Positions 34,948-43,040 are shown, counted from the first letter of the stretch. The stretch is 64,000 nt of DNA from an uncultured Lachnospiraceae bacterium (GCA_902779445.1 CACZBM010000004.1:1-64000), one strand, 5' to 3'. Notes: generated by a model not told the origin, from the sequence alone. Program-made: numbers and translations.

Positions 34948-36180
34948 TCATTCTGACATTACCGCTATCTTTAAGCCCTTCTGAGCAATATTCGTTTCAA
35001 AGGCTTCATTGATATCCTTAAGCGCAAACTTGTGTGTGATGAGCTTGCTCATGGGGATCCCGTCCCTCTTTGCCGCTTTAAGGAATTCAAATGTTGTAGC
35101 GTAATCTCTTAAAGTGTATACCCAGGAGCCTACCGTTGTGATCTCCTTTGAGCAGATGTCAAAGTGAGGATTTATGGTAGCGTCTCCGCCGTTAATAAAG
35201 AATCCGAGTTCGCAAAGGCCTCCGCCGTTCCTTATGAACTTATACACATTGCTGTGTCCTGCAGGTGAGCCTGTGCACTGGAATGCGAAGTCGGCCAGTT
35301 CTCCACCGAGAGCGTCCTTAACTGCTGCTGCCAGATTCTCAACTCCCTTGTAGTTCATGAAGTTTACGTGGCCTGTAGCTCCCATCTCGTGTGAGAACTC
35401 AAGTCTCTGGTCATTTCCGTCCACGGTCACGATATTGATGATACCCATGGTGCGTAAGATCGCTACGCAGATAAGACCGATAGGTCCGCATCCCTGAACC
35501 ACAACCTTGGAATTGAATTTAAGGATTCCTGTGCTCTTTGCTCTTTCAACCGCATGGATGAGAACTGCGCAGGGCTCGATCAGGATCCTGGAATCCAGAT
35601 CCATATCCGATACGTTGAATATGGTGGATCCGCCCCTTATAAGGATGTAGTCTGAAAACCATCCTGTAAGGTGTCTGTCATCATCAGGGATAAGTCCGTA
35701 TACATCAGCTTCTCCGATGTTCTGCTTATTTAAGTCGAACATTGTGATGGAAGGATCTTCATGGAAGATCATACAGGTCACAACCTTATCTCCAACTCCC
35801 AGAGGCTTTCCTGCCGAATCCTTCTTTACATTTTTTCCGACCTTTACAACCGTACCTGTTCCTTCATGTCCCAGATTGATGGGAATGTACTTGAAGGGAT
35901 CAAACTTGTACTCAGCTGCATCTGTTCCGCATACTCCGGTGCCTTCCACCTTCACGAGGATATCGTCATCTCCGACTTCGGGCATAGGGAATTCCTTTAT
36001 CTCGAAGTGCTTGATATCCGTAAGGAAAGCACAGTGGGCAGTAGCGGGTATATCATACTGTGTGCGGCCTGCTGCGCCGAATCCTGATGCAGAAGGAGTA
36101 GCGGAAGAAACTCCCTTTCCGTCCATGCTGCTAAGCACCTGGCGCACTATCGCCTCAATATCATTTGAATTTACTGCCAT
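34948..36180 (-). CDS. Zinc-dependent alcohol dehydrogenase with N-terminal encapsulation peptide
   Basis: 410 residues, medium-chain dehydrogenase fold. Residues about 4-22 (NSNDIEAIVRQVLSSMDGK) are a targeting helix, followed by a Ser/Ala/Gly linker. The catalytic zinc region is GTGVCGTDAAEYK with GHEGTGTVVKVG. The Rossmann motif is VVQGCGPIGLICVA. It probably reduces propionaldehyde to 1-propanol, regenerating NAD inside the shell. It might also take part in lactaldehyde reduction to 1,2-propanediol, which has no other candidate here. Confidence 0.88.
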   Translation of the reverse strand: MAVNSNDIEAIVRQVLSSMDGKGVSSATPSASGFGAAGRTQYDIPATAHCAFLTDIKHFEIKEFPMPEVGDDDILVKVEGTGVCGTDAAEYKFDPFKYIPINLGHEGTGTVVKVGKNVKKDSAGKPLGVGDKVVTCMIFHEDPSITMFDLNKQNIGEADVYGLIPDDDRHLTGWFSDYILIRGGSTIFNVSDMDLDSRILIEPCAVLIHAVERAKSTGILKFNSKVVVQGCGPIGLICVAILRTMGIINIVTVDGNDQRLEFSHEMGATGHVNFMNYKGVENLAAAVKDALGGELADFAFQCTGSPAGHSNVYKFIRNGGGLCELGFFINGGDATINPHFDICSKEITTVGSWVYTLRDYATTFEFLKAAKRDGIPMSKLITHKFALKDINEAFETNIAQKGLKIAVMSE

Positions 36181-36188
36181 TTTATCTC

Positions 36189-37583
36189 CTATCTGATGCA
36201 GAGGCTGTCAACCATTACGCATCTTCTTCTCTTTGTAAAGCTCGAAGCACTTGTAAGTCCTTCTCCTGTACGGCTCGCTATGGTGAATGTGCAATAGCCT
36301 TCTCCTCCGAAGCCGAGAGCCGAATAACTGGGCCCGTTCTTTACAAGTATCGCGGTATCTATCGCACGTGCATACTTTGTGATATGATCCACATTCTTAC
36401 TGTGGATATGGGCTGAATGCCTGTTGCCGTGTTCAAGCCATACTGCCTTTTCTACTGCATCATCGAAGTCCTTTGCCTTTACGATACCAAGGATCGGCAT
36501 CATGAGCTCCGTACTGATAAGAGGATTCTCTTTCTCTCCGAAGAAAGTGATGCAGCGGATATTGTCCGGTACATCTACGCCTATGTACTTTAAGAGTACC
36601 TTGGCGCTTCTGCCCACACAGTCTCTCATGGGCGAACCCTTTTTATCTATCACTCTTTCGATGAGTGCTTTCTGCTCTTCTTCACTGGCAAGATAGCAGC
36701 CCTGCTCATTTAACATGTAATGCATGAGTTCTTCAGCGACTGACTCCACACATACGATCTCTTTTTCTGCGATGCAGGGAAGATTGTTATCAAATGTGCA
36801 TCCGTTTACTATTGCCTCTGCCGCATGTCTCACATCTGCTGTCTCATCCACAAGAGCGGGAGGATTTCCGGCTCCGGCTCCGATCCCTCTCTTTCCTGAA
36901 GAAAGAACTGCCGTTACCACTCCGGGACCTCCTGTCGCTGCAATGAGTGAGATATCAGGATGCTTCATCATCACATTGCTGGTATCCATTGTGGGTTTCT
37001 CACATGAGCAGGCTATATTGTCAGGTCCTCCTCCTTCAAGTGATGCCTCATTGCAGAGGTTGATCGCAAATATGGAGGTCTTGATAGCCTTGGGATGGGG
37101 GTTAAATACCACCGTATTTCCCGCTGCCAGCATGCCTATTACATTACAAAGTACTGTTTCCGAAGGATTGGTACAAGGAGTTATGGCTCCTATCACGCCG
37201 AAGGGACCCATTTCCGTAAGGGTGAGGCCTCTGTCTCCGCTCCAAGCTTCGGTTCTTATATCTTCTGTTCCGGGACACTTATCCGCTACCAGATGGTGTT
37301 TAAGGATCTTGTCACCCACATTTCCCATTCCGGTCTCGCTTACTCCCATTCTGGCAAGTGTCTCGGCATTTTCTTTAATCTTTCTCCTTATAATGGAGAT
37401 GATCTTTTCTCTCTGGTCAAGGGACATTACGCGGACTGTCTTCTGCGCTTCCTTTGCTGCGGCGATACAGGAATTCATATCCTGGAATACTCCGTGCATC
37501 TTTCCGGTCTCGCCGGATATCTGCATCTTTGCTACAACTTCCTGCACGATGTCCCGAACCATGGTCTCATCAAATGCCATCAT
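36189..37583 (-). CDS. pduP: CoA-acylating propionaldehyde dehydrogenase (PduP-like)
   Basis: 464 residues. It oxidises propionaldehyde with NAD and CoA to propionyl-CoA. An N-terminal encapsulation helix (DETMVRDIVQEVVAKMQ) precedes a short linker. The catalytic Cys lies in TFDNNLPCIAEKE. GPFGVIGAITPCTNPSETV and AGAGNPPALVDETADV are PduP/EutE family marks. It follows the aldolase by 13 nt. Confidence 0.95.
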   Translation of the reverse strand: MMAFDETMVRDIVQEVVAKMQISGETGKMHGVFQDMNSCIAAAKEAQKTVRVMSLDQREKIISIIRRKIKENAETLARMGVSETGMGNVGDKILKHHLVADKCPGTEDIRTEAWSGDRGLTLTEMGPFGVIGAITPCTNPSETVLCNVIGMLAAGNTVVFNPHPKAIKTSIFAINLCNEASLEGGGPDNIACSCEKPTMDTSNVMMKHPDISLIAATGGPGVVTAVLSSGKRGIGAGAGNPPALVDETADVRHAAEAIVNGCTFDNNLPCIAEKEIVCVESVAEELMHYMLNEQGCYLASEEEQKALIERVIDKKGSPMRDCVGRSAKVLLKYIGVDVPDNIRCITFFGEKENPLISTELMMPILGIVKAKDFDDAVEKAVWLEHGNRHSAHIHSKNVDHITKYARAIDTAILVKNGPSYSALGFGGEGYCTFTIASRTGEGLTSASSFTKRRRCVMVDSLCIR

Positions 37584-37596
37584 GCTTCCTTTCCGC

Positions 37597-38409
37597 TTAC
37601 TTACCGAGCTGTTCCATAACCTTTCTGGTGATCTCTGCTACAAGTGCAGGATCTGTGTTAGCTTCGCTTGATCCGGTCTGTGAAACCGATCCGCATCCGT
37701 TTCCGCAGTTGTGGCAGTTCGTGCCGCCCTTATTCTGGCAGAGGTTTGCGGGATGCTTTCCGGGAAGTCCCATCTTTCTTCTGATCTCATAGAGCTTCTC
37801 AACTGTATTCTGATCGAATTCCTTAGGACCGCCGAGCATCCTTGACTTGTAAAGAAGCTCTGCATAGAACTCAAGAGACTCCATCTTGTAGTATGCCTGT
37901 GTCAGGTCTACGCTGTATGAAAGTGCTCCGTGGCTCTCCAAAAGTACTGCGTCAAAGTAAGGAAGATACTCTTCTACAGCATCGGGGATCTCATTTGTGG
38001 AAGGTGTGCCGTATTTTGCTATAGGCACGCATCCAAGAGAGATAACTGCCTCAGGCATTATGGGCTGTGTAAGAGGGATACCTGCAATCGCAAATGATGT
38101 TGCAAATGTGGGATGTGCATGTACAACTGCTCCCACATCAGGTCTCTTCTCATAAACCCTCATGTGCATCTTGATCTCAGATGAAGGACGGTAAGGAGCT
38201 GTAGCCTGGATAACTTCACCCTTTTCATTTACCTTACAGATCATCTCGGGAGTCATAAATCCCTTTGATACACCTGTAGGAGTGCATAAGAACTCATGGT
38301 CATTGAGCTTAACGGAGATATTTCCGTCATTTGCCGCTACCATGTTGCGGTTATAGATTCTCTTTCCGATATCTATTATCTGTTTTTTGATCTCAAACTC
38401 ATTCTGCAT
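37597..38409 (-). CDS. Class II sugar-phosphate aldolase with Cys-rich linker and C-terminal encapsulation peptide
   Basis: 270 residues. The FucA/RhaD-type zinc aldolase core (1-215) has the acidic catalytic residue in PSSEIKMH (Glu78) and zinc ligands His97, His99 (VVHAHP) and His160 (ESHGAL). It should split L-rhamnulose- or L-fuculose-1-phosphate into DHAP and L-lactaldehyde. Residues 222-240 form a linker with four Cys (224, 232, 235, 239). The last 18 residues (DPALVAEITRKVMEQLGK) are an encapsulation helix. A C-terminal targeting helix on the aldolase is a mark of the fucose/rhamnose glycyl-radical compartments (GRM5 type). First gene after the 38513-38541 promoter. Confidence 0.93.
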   Translation of the reverse strand: MQNEFEIKKQIIDIGKRIYNRNMVAANDGNISVKLNDHEFLCTPTGVSKGFMTPEMICKVNEKGEVIQATAPYRPSSEIKMHMRVYEKRPDVGAVVHAHPTFATSFAIAGIPLTQPIMPEAVISLGCVPIAKYGTPSTNEIPDAVEEYLPYFDAVLLESHGALSYSVDLTQAYYKMESLEFYAELLYKSRMLGGPKEFDQNTVEKLYEIRRKMGLPGKHPANLCQNKGGTNCHNCGNGCGSVSQTGSSEANTDPALVAEITRKVMEQLGK

Positions 38410-38451
38410 AACCTGTTTACCTCCTTACGTATGCATGAAATTGTGGTATTT

Positions 38452-38459
38452 AACGCGTT
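38452..38459. promoter_or_regulatory. AACGCGTT palindrome in the aldolase leader
   Basis: An 8-bp perfect palindrome lies about 50 nt downstream of the predicted transcription start. It could be part of an operator; the evidence is only its symmetry and position. Confidence 0.2.
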
Positions 38460-38512
38460 GCTTTGTGAATTTATTTGGACTTTTACCTGAATTATTTGTT
38501 GCTTTATGACCG

Positions 38513-38541
38513 ATTATATAATTAAAAACCACATCTGTCAA
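38513..38541 (-). promoter_or_regulatory. Consensus promoter of the aldolase-shell operon
   Basis: The minus strand has a perfect TTGACA (38536-38541), 17 nt and a perfect TATAAT (38513-38518). The start should be near 38506, giving a leader of about 97 nt. Such a strong promoter should need tight repression; the palindrome at 38524-38561 overlaps it. Confidence 0.9.
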
Positions 38542-38561
38542 CATTGAAAGATGTGGTTTTT
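38524..38561. promoter_or_regulatory. 13-bp perfect inverted repeat overlapping the aldolase promoter (operator and/or terminator)
   Basis: AAAAACCACATCT (38524-38536) pairs perfectly with AGATGTGGTTTTT (38549-38561) around a 12-nt loop. As DNA it covers the -35 box and most of the spacer. As RNA from the upstream GRE-activase unit it forms a strong hairpin ending in U5. Its AACCACAT half also occurs in the GRE promoter spacer. Confidence 0.7.
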
Positions 38562-38601
38562 TGTTTTTTATGTATTTAATTGTGTACAGATTCTGTGGTT
38601 C

Positions 38602-38633
38602 TGTCATCCTGAGGGCTTTGCCCGAAGGATCTC
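38602..38633. repeat. Repeat family A, copy 6 (left half only)
   Basis: GTCATCCTGAGGGC-TTT-GCCCGAAGGATCTCA, half of the hairpin. The activase stop codon TGA is the first part of the repeat's TGAGATCC. Confidence 0.75.
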
Positions 38634-39423
38634 ACCCTCCGATAACGCACTCGATCCCACAGGATTCCACAACCCTTTTCAGCGCAGCCATCTTCTCTGC
38701 CTCAGGCGGTGCCACATTCCCCATAGGATAATCTCTTCCGAGACCCACATATTTATCGTATCCCAGTCTGTGATAGGGGAGGATATGCATTACCTTTACT
38801 CCCGGGAGCTTGGATGCAAACTCTGCTATTCCGCGGATCTCCTCAGGCGTATCATTGAACCCGGGGATCACCGGTGTCCTTATTATCAGTTCAGTCTTTC
38901 CGGATTCAGCCACTTTTCTCGCATTTTCCAGCATAAGTGTATTTTCTTTTCCGGTAAATTCCTTGTGCTTATTGGGATTTGTATGCTTTATATCCATTAA
39001 ATACTGATCGAGATAAGGCAGAACCATTTCTATTTTGTCATAGGAAACTCCTGCCATGCTCTCAAGCGCTGTGGAATATCCCCTGTCCTTCGCAGCTCTG
39101 AACAGATCCCGCGCAAATTCCGGTTGAAGAAGGCTCTCCCCTCCCGAAAGAGTGAGTCCGCCTCCGCTTCTGAAATAATATCTCGAATCCTTGTCCACAG
39201 TCTTCATGACTTCACGGACTGTAATGTCTTCTCCCATTACACGGATCTTTCCGTTAGGCTCTTTCATCTCCTGGATATCGTAAACCTGGGATTCGGGATT
39301 GCAGCACCATCTGCAGCGAAGGATACAGCCTTTCAAAAAGACGATGGTCCGGATGCCCTTTCCGTCATGGACCGAATATCTCTGTATGTCAAAGATCCTT
39401 CCTTTAGTATCTAGATAATCCAT
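38632..39423 (-). CDS. Glycyl-radical enzyme activating protein (radical SAM)
   Basis: 263 residues. It generates the glycyl radical on the dehydratase using SAM and a [4Fe-4S] cluster held by CILRCRWC near residue 33. GGGLTLSGGESLLQPEFARDL and a YLMDIKHTNPNKHKEFTG-type segment follow. The extra eight-cysteine ferredoxin insert found in several activases, such as CutD, is absent, as in pyruvate formate-lyase activase. ATG 39423 is preferred (CTGGAG 5 nt upstream) over GTG 39429. It starts 2 nt after the dehydratase stop. Confidence 0.93.
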   Translation of the reverse strand: MDYLDTKGRIFDIQRYSVHDGKGIRTIVFLKGCILRCRWCCNPESQVYDIQEMKEPNGKIRVMGEDITVREVMKTVDKDSRYYFRSGGGLTLSGGESLLQPEFARDLFRAAKDRGYSTALESMAGVSYDKIEMVLPYLDQYLMDIKHTNPNKHKEFTGKENTLMLENARKVAESGKTELIIRTPVIPGFNDTPEEIRGIAEFASKLPGVKVMHILPYHRLGYDKYVGLGRDYPMGNVAPPEAEKMAALKRVVESCGIECVIGG

Positions 39424-39425
39424 AA

Positions 39426-41957
39426 TCACTCCAGTATCGCAGTCTGTTCTGTACGTCTGATGATATCGTCCTGTAAACTCTTCGAAAGAGTCGTGAACAG
39501 AGCCGAATATCCTGCCACACGGACTACAAGAGCCCTGTACTTATCAGGATTCTTCTGTGCATCTATCAGGGTCTCCCTGTCAATAACGTTAAACTGCATG
39601 TGCATTCCCTTGTTATCAAAGTATGTGCGGATGAGATTTCCGAAATCCGCAAGGCCCTTTTCACCCTGAAGTGCCGAAGGATGGAACTTCTGATTGAGAA
39701 GGGTTCCGTTGGAAGCGATCCCATGGTCTATCCTTGCAACTGAATTTGCTGTAGCAGTAGGTCCGTTCACATCACGTCCTGCCATGGGGCCTATGCCGTC
39801 AGCTACAGGCATATGGGCAAGGCGCCCGTCTGGAGTAGCTCCTGTCTGAGCTCCAAGCGGCACATTGGCGGAAACAGGGTATATCCCTGCCTGGTAAACA
39901 CCGCCCCTCGGATTTTTATACTGACCCAGGGGTTTTGTATACAGATAAGCCGTATCTCTCGCAAAATAGTCAACTTCTTCTATGTCATTGCCATATTTCG
40001 GCAAAGCGTCAATCTCGTCCAATAGTGTTTGAAAACGTTTTCTATCGTCATCAGTCACAGAATTTTGAACATTCTTTACTATTACTGTTATCTCCTGTTC
40101 AGTGAGCTTCTGTCCATTTCTCTCCATCTCTCTTGCAACAGCTGAAGCGATCTTTGAAACGCTCACCTCGTCAAGCCCCTTACCGAAATTCAGGGTCATA
40201 GCTCTTCTGTATTCCTGCAGGGTGATGTAATGCCGGTTATAAACAAGCTCTCTTATGGCATAGAGGGAATCCGCCGCATTGGCGATACCGAAGCACTGCG
40301 GACCGGTAAAGTTGTATATCGCTCCGCCCTGCTCAGTTGTGAGTCCTCTCTTTATACAATCATCTATCATGCATGAAAGCCAGGGAAGAGGCACTCTTTC
40401 CGCATGGGCCTGATCAATGGCGTTGTCGGAATTAACGAGAAGCTCTATCTGGTAATCCATCTGCTTCTTATATGCATCCCAGAAGTCCTCAAAAGTAGTG
40501 AGGCTTTCCAGTTCCCCTGTCTGTATGCTGACTTTTTCTCCGTCTTCATATCCGTTACTGAAAACGAATTCCAGCGGTCTGCACATATTGAAGAATGCAG
40601 CATCATGCCAGCCCATGGTCTTTCCGCCCTTCTGGGGCTCCACGCAGCCGATGATGTCGTAGTCTCTCGCATCTTCTTCACTTATTCCCCTGGACATCAT
40701 TGAAGGGATGATAACTTCATCATTATAGTAAGCAGGCATTCCCATTCCCGTACGGGTCAGGGCTGCAGCCTCTCTCATCACTTCATTCGGTGTCAGATTC
40801 CATACTCTTAAGGAAAGGGATGGAGCAGGAAGATGCACATTATCCTCTGCCCATATACACATAAGAGTGAGGTCATTTGTGGAATCCTTGCCGTCAACTG
40901 TCATTCCGCCTACAGTCAGATTCTGGAAAAGGGAATATCCGGCAAATCCTTTGGCAGATGCTTCATCACGGCATTTATTCAGGTCATTGAACTTAACCCA
41001 TACACAGTCCAGGTATTCCTGTGCCTGGTCACGGGTAATGACTCCGCTTTCTATATCCTTCTTATAATACGGATACATGTACTGGTCGAAACGTCCCGGT
41101 GAAATGGAATGCCCGCTGGACTCCAGCTGCAATAACTGCTGGATGAACCAGAAAGTCTGGCAGGCTTCATAAAAGCTCTTTGCTCCTTTTCTCGGTACAT
41201 TTCTGCAATTCTTTGCTATGTTCTTTAATTCCTCACGCCTCTTCATGTCGGGCTCTTTTGCAGCCATTTCATCTGCGAGAGCAGCATATCTCTCGGCATA
41301 GCGGATAACAGCCTTACAGCTTATTATCATGGCTTCAAGGAGAAAATGCTTCCTCTCATAATCCCCGTCAGTGATCTTACAGGTCTTGAGTTCGTCCTCT
41401 ATCTCTCTTATTTTGCCTTCGAAACCGTTTTCTATAATCTCCCAGTACTTGACTGTGATATGTCCCACTCCGTTATAGAAATAATTACCCGTTGTGAAGA
41501 CATTATGCTTTATAGCCATACGGGTTTCAGGAGTCATGTAATAATCAGCGAGCTCACTCGAAGTCTTACCCTTCCAATAAGGATGCACTTCTCTTAACTT
41601 CTGCTTTGTCTCATTGGAAATATAGAAAGGATCCGCCTCTCTTTTATCTACAGTCTCAAATTCCGGCTCCAGCCAGGAATATGAGAATTCAGGGTATGTC
41701 TGGCATCCCCTGGGCGCAATGGTGGTAGAGCCCACGATCAATTCATTTTTTCTGATTATTATGGGAATATTGTCAAGAATATGCTCGAAAGCATGAGCCC
41801 TTCTCATTACCATAGGCTCATTCTCGGTTTCTTTATAGCTTTCCGTGATAAGGATAGCTCTGGATGCTTCGATCTCCGGCATCTTTTCATACAGATCATG
41901 TATGAGACCGTCGATCCTTGGAGATTTAGCGGTACGTGTTGTATTAAATGAACTCAT
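39426..41957 (-). CDS. Glycyl-radical (S)-1,2-propanediol dehydratase
   Basis: 843 residues, PFL-like fold. It dehydrates 1,2-propanediol to propionaldehyde without B12. Cys438 and Glu440 (IIGCVEP), His166 (GVGHITV), His283 (SSGHSIS) and Asp452 match the catalytic set of B12-independent glycerol dehydratase. The radical Gly816 lies in RVAGYSA. It is about 55 residues longer than the C. butyricum glycerol dehydratase. Much of the extra length is a helical insert near 598-636 that resembles encapsulation peptides. ATG 41957 is chosen for GAGAGGA 5-8 nt upstream; the frame stays open to 42050. Confidence 0.95.
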   Translation of the reverse strand: MSSFNTTRTAKSPRIDGLIHDLYEKMPEIEASRAILITESYKETENEPMVMRRAHAFEHILDNIPIIIRKNELIVGSTTIAPRGCQTYPEFSYSWLEPEFETVDKREADPFYISNETKQKLREVHPYWKGKTSSELADYYMTPETRMAIKHNVFTTGNYFYNGVGHITVKYWEIIENGFEGKIREIEDELKTCKITDGDYERKHFLLEAMIISCKAVIRYAERYAALADEMAAKEPDMKRREELKNIAKNCRNVPRKGAKSFYEACQTFWFIQQLLQLESSGHSISPGRFDQYMYPYYKKDIESGVITRDQAQEYLDCVWVKFNDLNKCRDEASAKGFAGYSLFQNLTVGGMTVDGKDSTNDLTLMCIWAEDNVHLPAPSLSLRVWNLTPNEVMREAAALTRTGMGMPAYYNDEVIIPSMMSRGISEEDARDYDIIGCVEPQKGGKTMGWHDAAFFNMCRPLEFVFSNGYEDGEKVSIQTGELESLTTFEDFWDAYKKQMDYQIELLVNSDNAIDQAHAERVPLPWLSCMIDDCIKRGLTTEQGGAIYNFTGPQCFGIANAADSLYAIRELVYNRHYITLQEYRRAMTLNFGKGLDEVSVSKIASAVAREMERNGQKLTEQEITVIVKNVQNSVTDDDRKRFQTLLDEIDALPKYGNDIEEVDYFARDTAYLYTKPLGQYKNPRGGVYQAGIYPVSANVPLGAQTGATPDGRLAHMPVADGIGPMAGRDVNGPTATANSVARIDHGIASNGTLLNQKFHPSALQGEKGLADFGNLIRTYFDNKGMHMQFNVIDRETLIDAQKNPDKYRALVVRVAGYSALFTTLSKSLQDDIIRRTEQTAILE
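40050..40166 (-). other. Encapsulation-peptide-like helices inside the dehydratase (residues about 598-636)
   Basis: Residues 598-612 (VSVSKIASAVAREM) and 619-634 (EQEITVIVKNVQNSV) are amphipathic. ITVIVKNVQNSV aligns with IEAIVRQVLSSM, the N-terminal targeting helix of the alcohol dehydrogenase in the same operon. This may be an internal shell-targeting signal. Confidence 0.45.
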
Positions 41958-42006
41958 ATCTGTCCTCTCGCCTTTAAGGCCATAAATAGGATACGTTAAA
42001 CGCAAA

Positions 42007-42068
42007 GAAAAAAACACCGCAACAACTCCCCGGGGTATCTCATTGATCACTGCATCAGGGTTGTCCGG
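42007..42068 (-). promoter_or_regulatory. Possible attenuator in the dehydratase leader
   Basis: On the minus strand, CCGGACAACCC (about 42058-42068) can pair with GGGGAGTTGTTGCGG, followed by GTGTTTTTTTC. The stem has bulges. Just upstream lie three near-repeats of ACCTGAAGAA (about 42085-42116). The leader is about 177 nt long. Confidence 0.3.
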
Positions 42069-42140
42069 ACCCGTCTGCTTCCCTCAGGTTCATTCTTCAG
42101 GTATTTCTTCAGGTATAAGTCCATGTGAAATTGTAGTCAG

Positions 42141-42169
42141 ATTATAAGTGGTTTTATGTGGTTTGTCAA
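42141..42169 (-). promoter_or_regulatory. Consensus promoter of the dehydratase-activase unit
   Basis: The minus strand has a perfect TTGACA (42164-42169), 17 nt and a perfect TATAAT (42141-42146). The spacer carries two direct copies of AAACCACWT ten bases apart, sharing AACCACAT with the aldolase promoter palindrome. The start is near 42134. Confidence 0.9.
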
Positions 42170-42196
42170 TAGTTTTTGTGTTGTTTTTTGAAGGAG

Positions 42197-42979
42197 TCAT
42201 CCAAGCGCCACATCCAGTGCCATCATCAGGGTAAATCCCAATGAGAACATAAGGACTCCCACATTTGAATGCTCTCCCTCTGCCATTTCCGGGATCAGCT
42301 CTTCCACCACCACATATATCATTGCTCCGGCAGCGAAACACAGTAAATACGGCATGACAGGTGTCACAAAGCCCGCAGCAAAGATCGTTAAAAGGGCACC
42401 CAAAGGCTCCACAGCCCCTGAAAGGGTTCCATAGAGGAACGATCTGCCTTTTCCAAGACCTTCACTGTGAAGGGGCATGGAGATTATAGCTCCTTCGGGA
42501 AAATTCTGGATCGCTATCCCGACTGCCAGCGCAAGCGCTCCTCCCGCCGTGATATTCGCACTTCCTGTGATAAATCCGGCGTATACCACTCCTACAGCCA
42601 TGCCCTCAGGGATATTATGCAGGGCAACAGCCAGAACCATCATCGTGGTCCTCTGCAGCTCGCTCTTCGGACCTTCGGCTTTCTCTGCATTCTGATGAAG
42701 ATGGGGAATGATATTATCTAACAGTAAAAGGAATAGGATACCCAGCCAGAAACCTGTAACAGCAGGCGCAAACGAAAACTTCCCCATATGTTCCGACTGT
42801 TCCATAGCCGGGATTATGAGACTCCATACGGAAGCTGCCACCATCACTCCCGCAGCAAATCCGGTGAGTGCCCTCTGAACAGAAGGTCGTATCTCCCTCT
42901 TCATTAGAAATACACAGGCTGACCCCGCCGTAGTGCCTATAAAAGGTATTAATAAACCTGCTATAATGCTGTTATCCAT
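42197..42979 (-). CDS. ZIP family divalent metal transporter
   Basis: 260 residues with eight predicted membrane helices. Metal-site motifs are HNIPEGMAVG in helix 4 and NFPEGAIIS in helix 5; a His/acid-rich loop (PHLHQNAEKAEG) lies between helices 3 and 4. It probably imports Zn, Mn or Fe into the cytosol. It is divergent from a DtxR-type regulator at 43108, a common arrangement for metal-controlled uptake. Confidence 0.93.
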   Translation of the reverse strand: MDNSIIAGLLIPFIGTTAGSACVFLMKREIRPSVQRALTGFAAGVMVAASVWSLIIPAMEQSEHMGKFSFAPAVTGFWLGILFLLLLDNIIPHLHQNAEKAEGPKSELQRTTMMVLAVALHNIPEGMAVGVVYAGFITGSANITAGGALALAVGIAIQNFPEGAIISMPLHSEGLGKGRSFLYGTLSGAVEPLGALLTIFAAGFVTPVMPYLLCFAAGAMIYVVVEELIPEMAEGEHSNVGVLMFSLGFTLMMALDVALG

Positions 42980-43016
42980 AAATTATCACCTTATTAAGAG
43001 CGTTGATTTGTAATCA

Positions 43017-43040
43017 TTATAACACTATAACACTTATAGA
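43017..43040. promoter_or_regulatory. Tandem TATAACAC repeats between the ZIP and DtxR-type genes
   Basis: TATAACACTATAACACTTATA contains two direct 8-bp units and a TATAAT -10-like box on the minus strand, 38-61 nt upstream of the ZIP start. It is a candidate binding site for the adjacent regulator. Confidence 0.4.

Noticed and set aside
36724-37671. Open frame of 315 codons on the plus strand
   Set aside because: It lies entirely opposite the PduP-like dehydrogenase gene (and a little of the aldolase). Its composition (Ser/Pro/Ile-rich) is that of an antisense shadow, and it has no Shine-Dalgarno.
42090-42341. 83-codon minus-strand frame over the dehydratase promoter
   Set aside because: It begins inside the ZIP transporter gene in another frame and runs through the consensus promoter.
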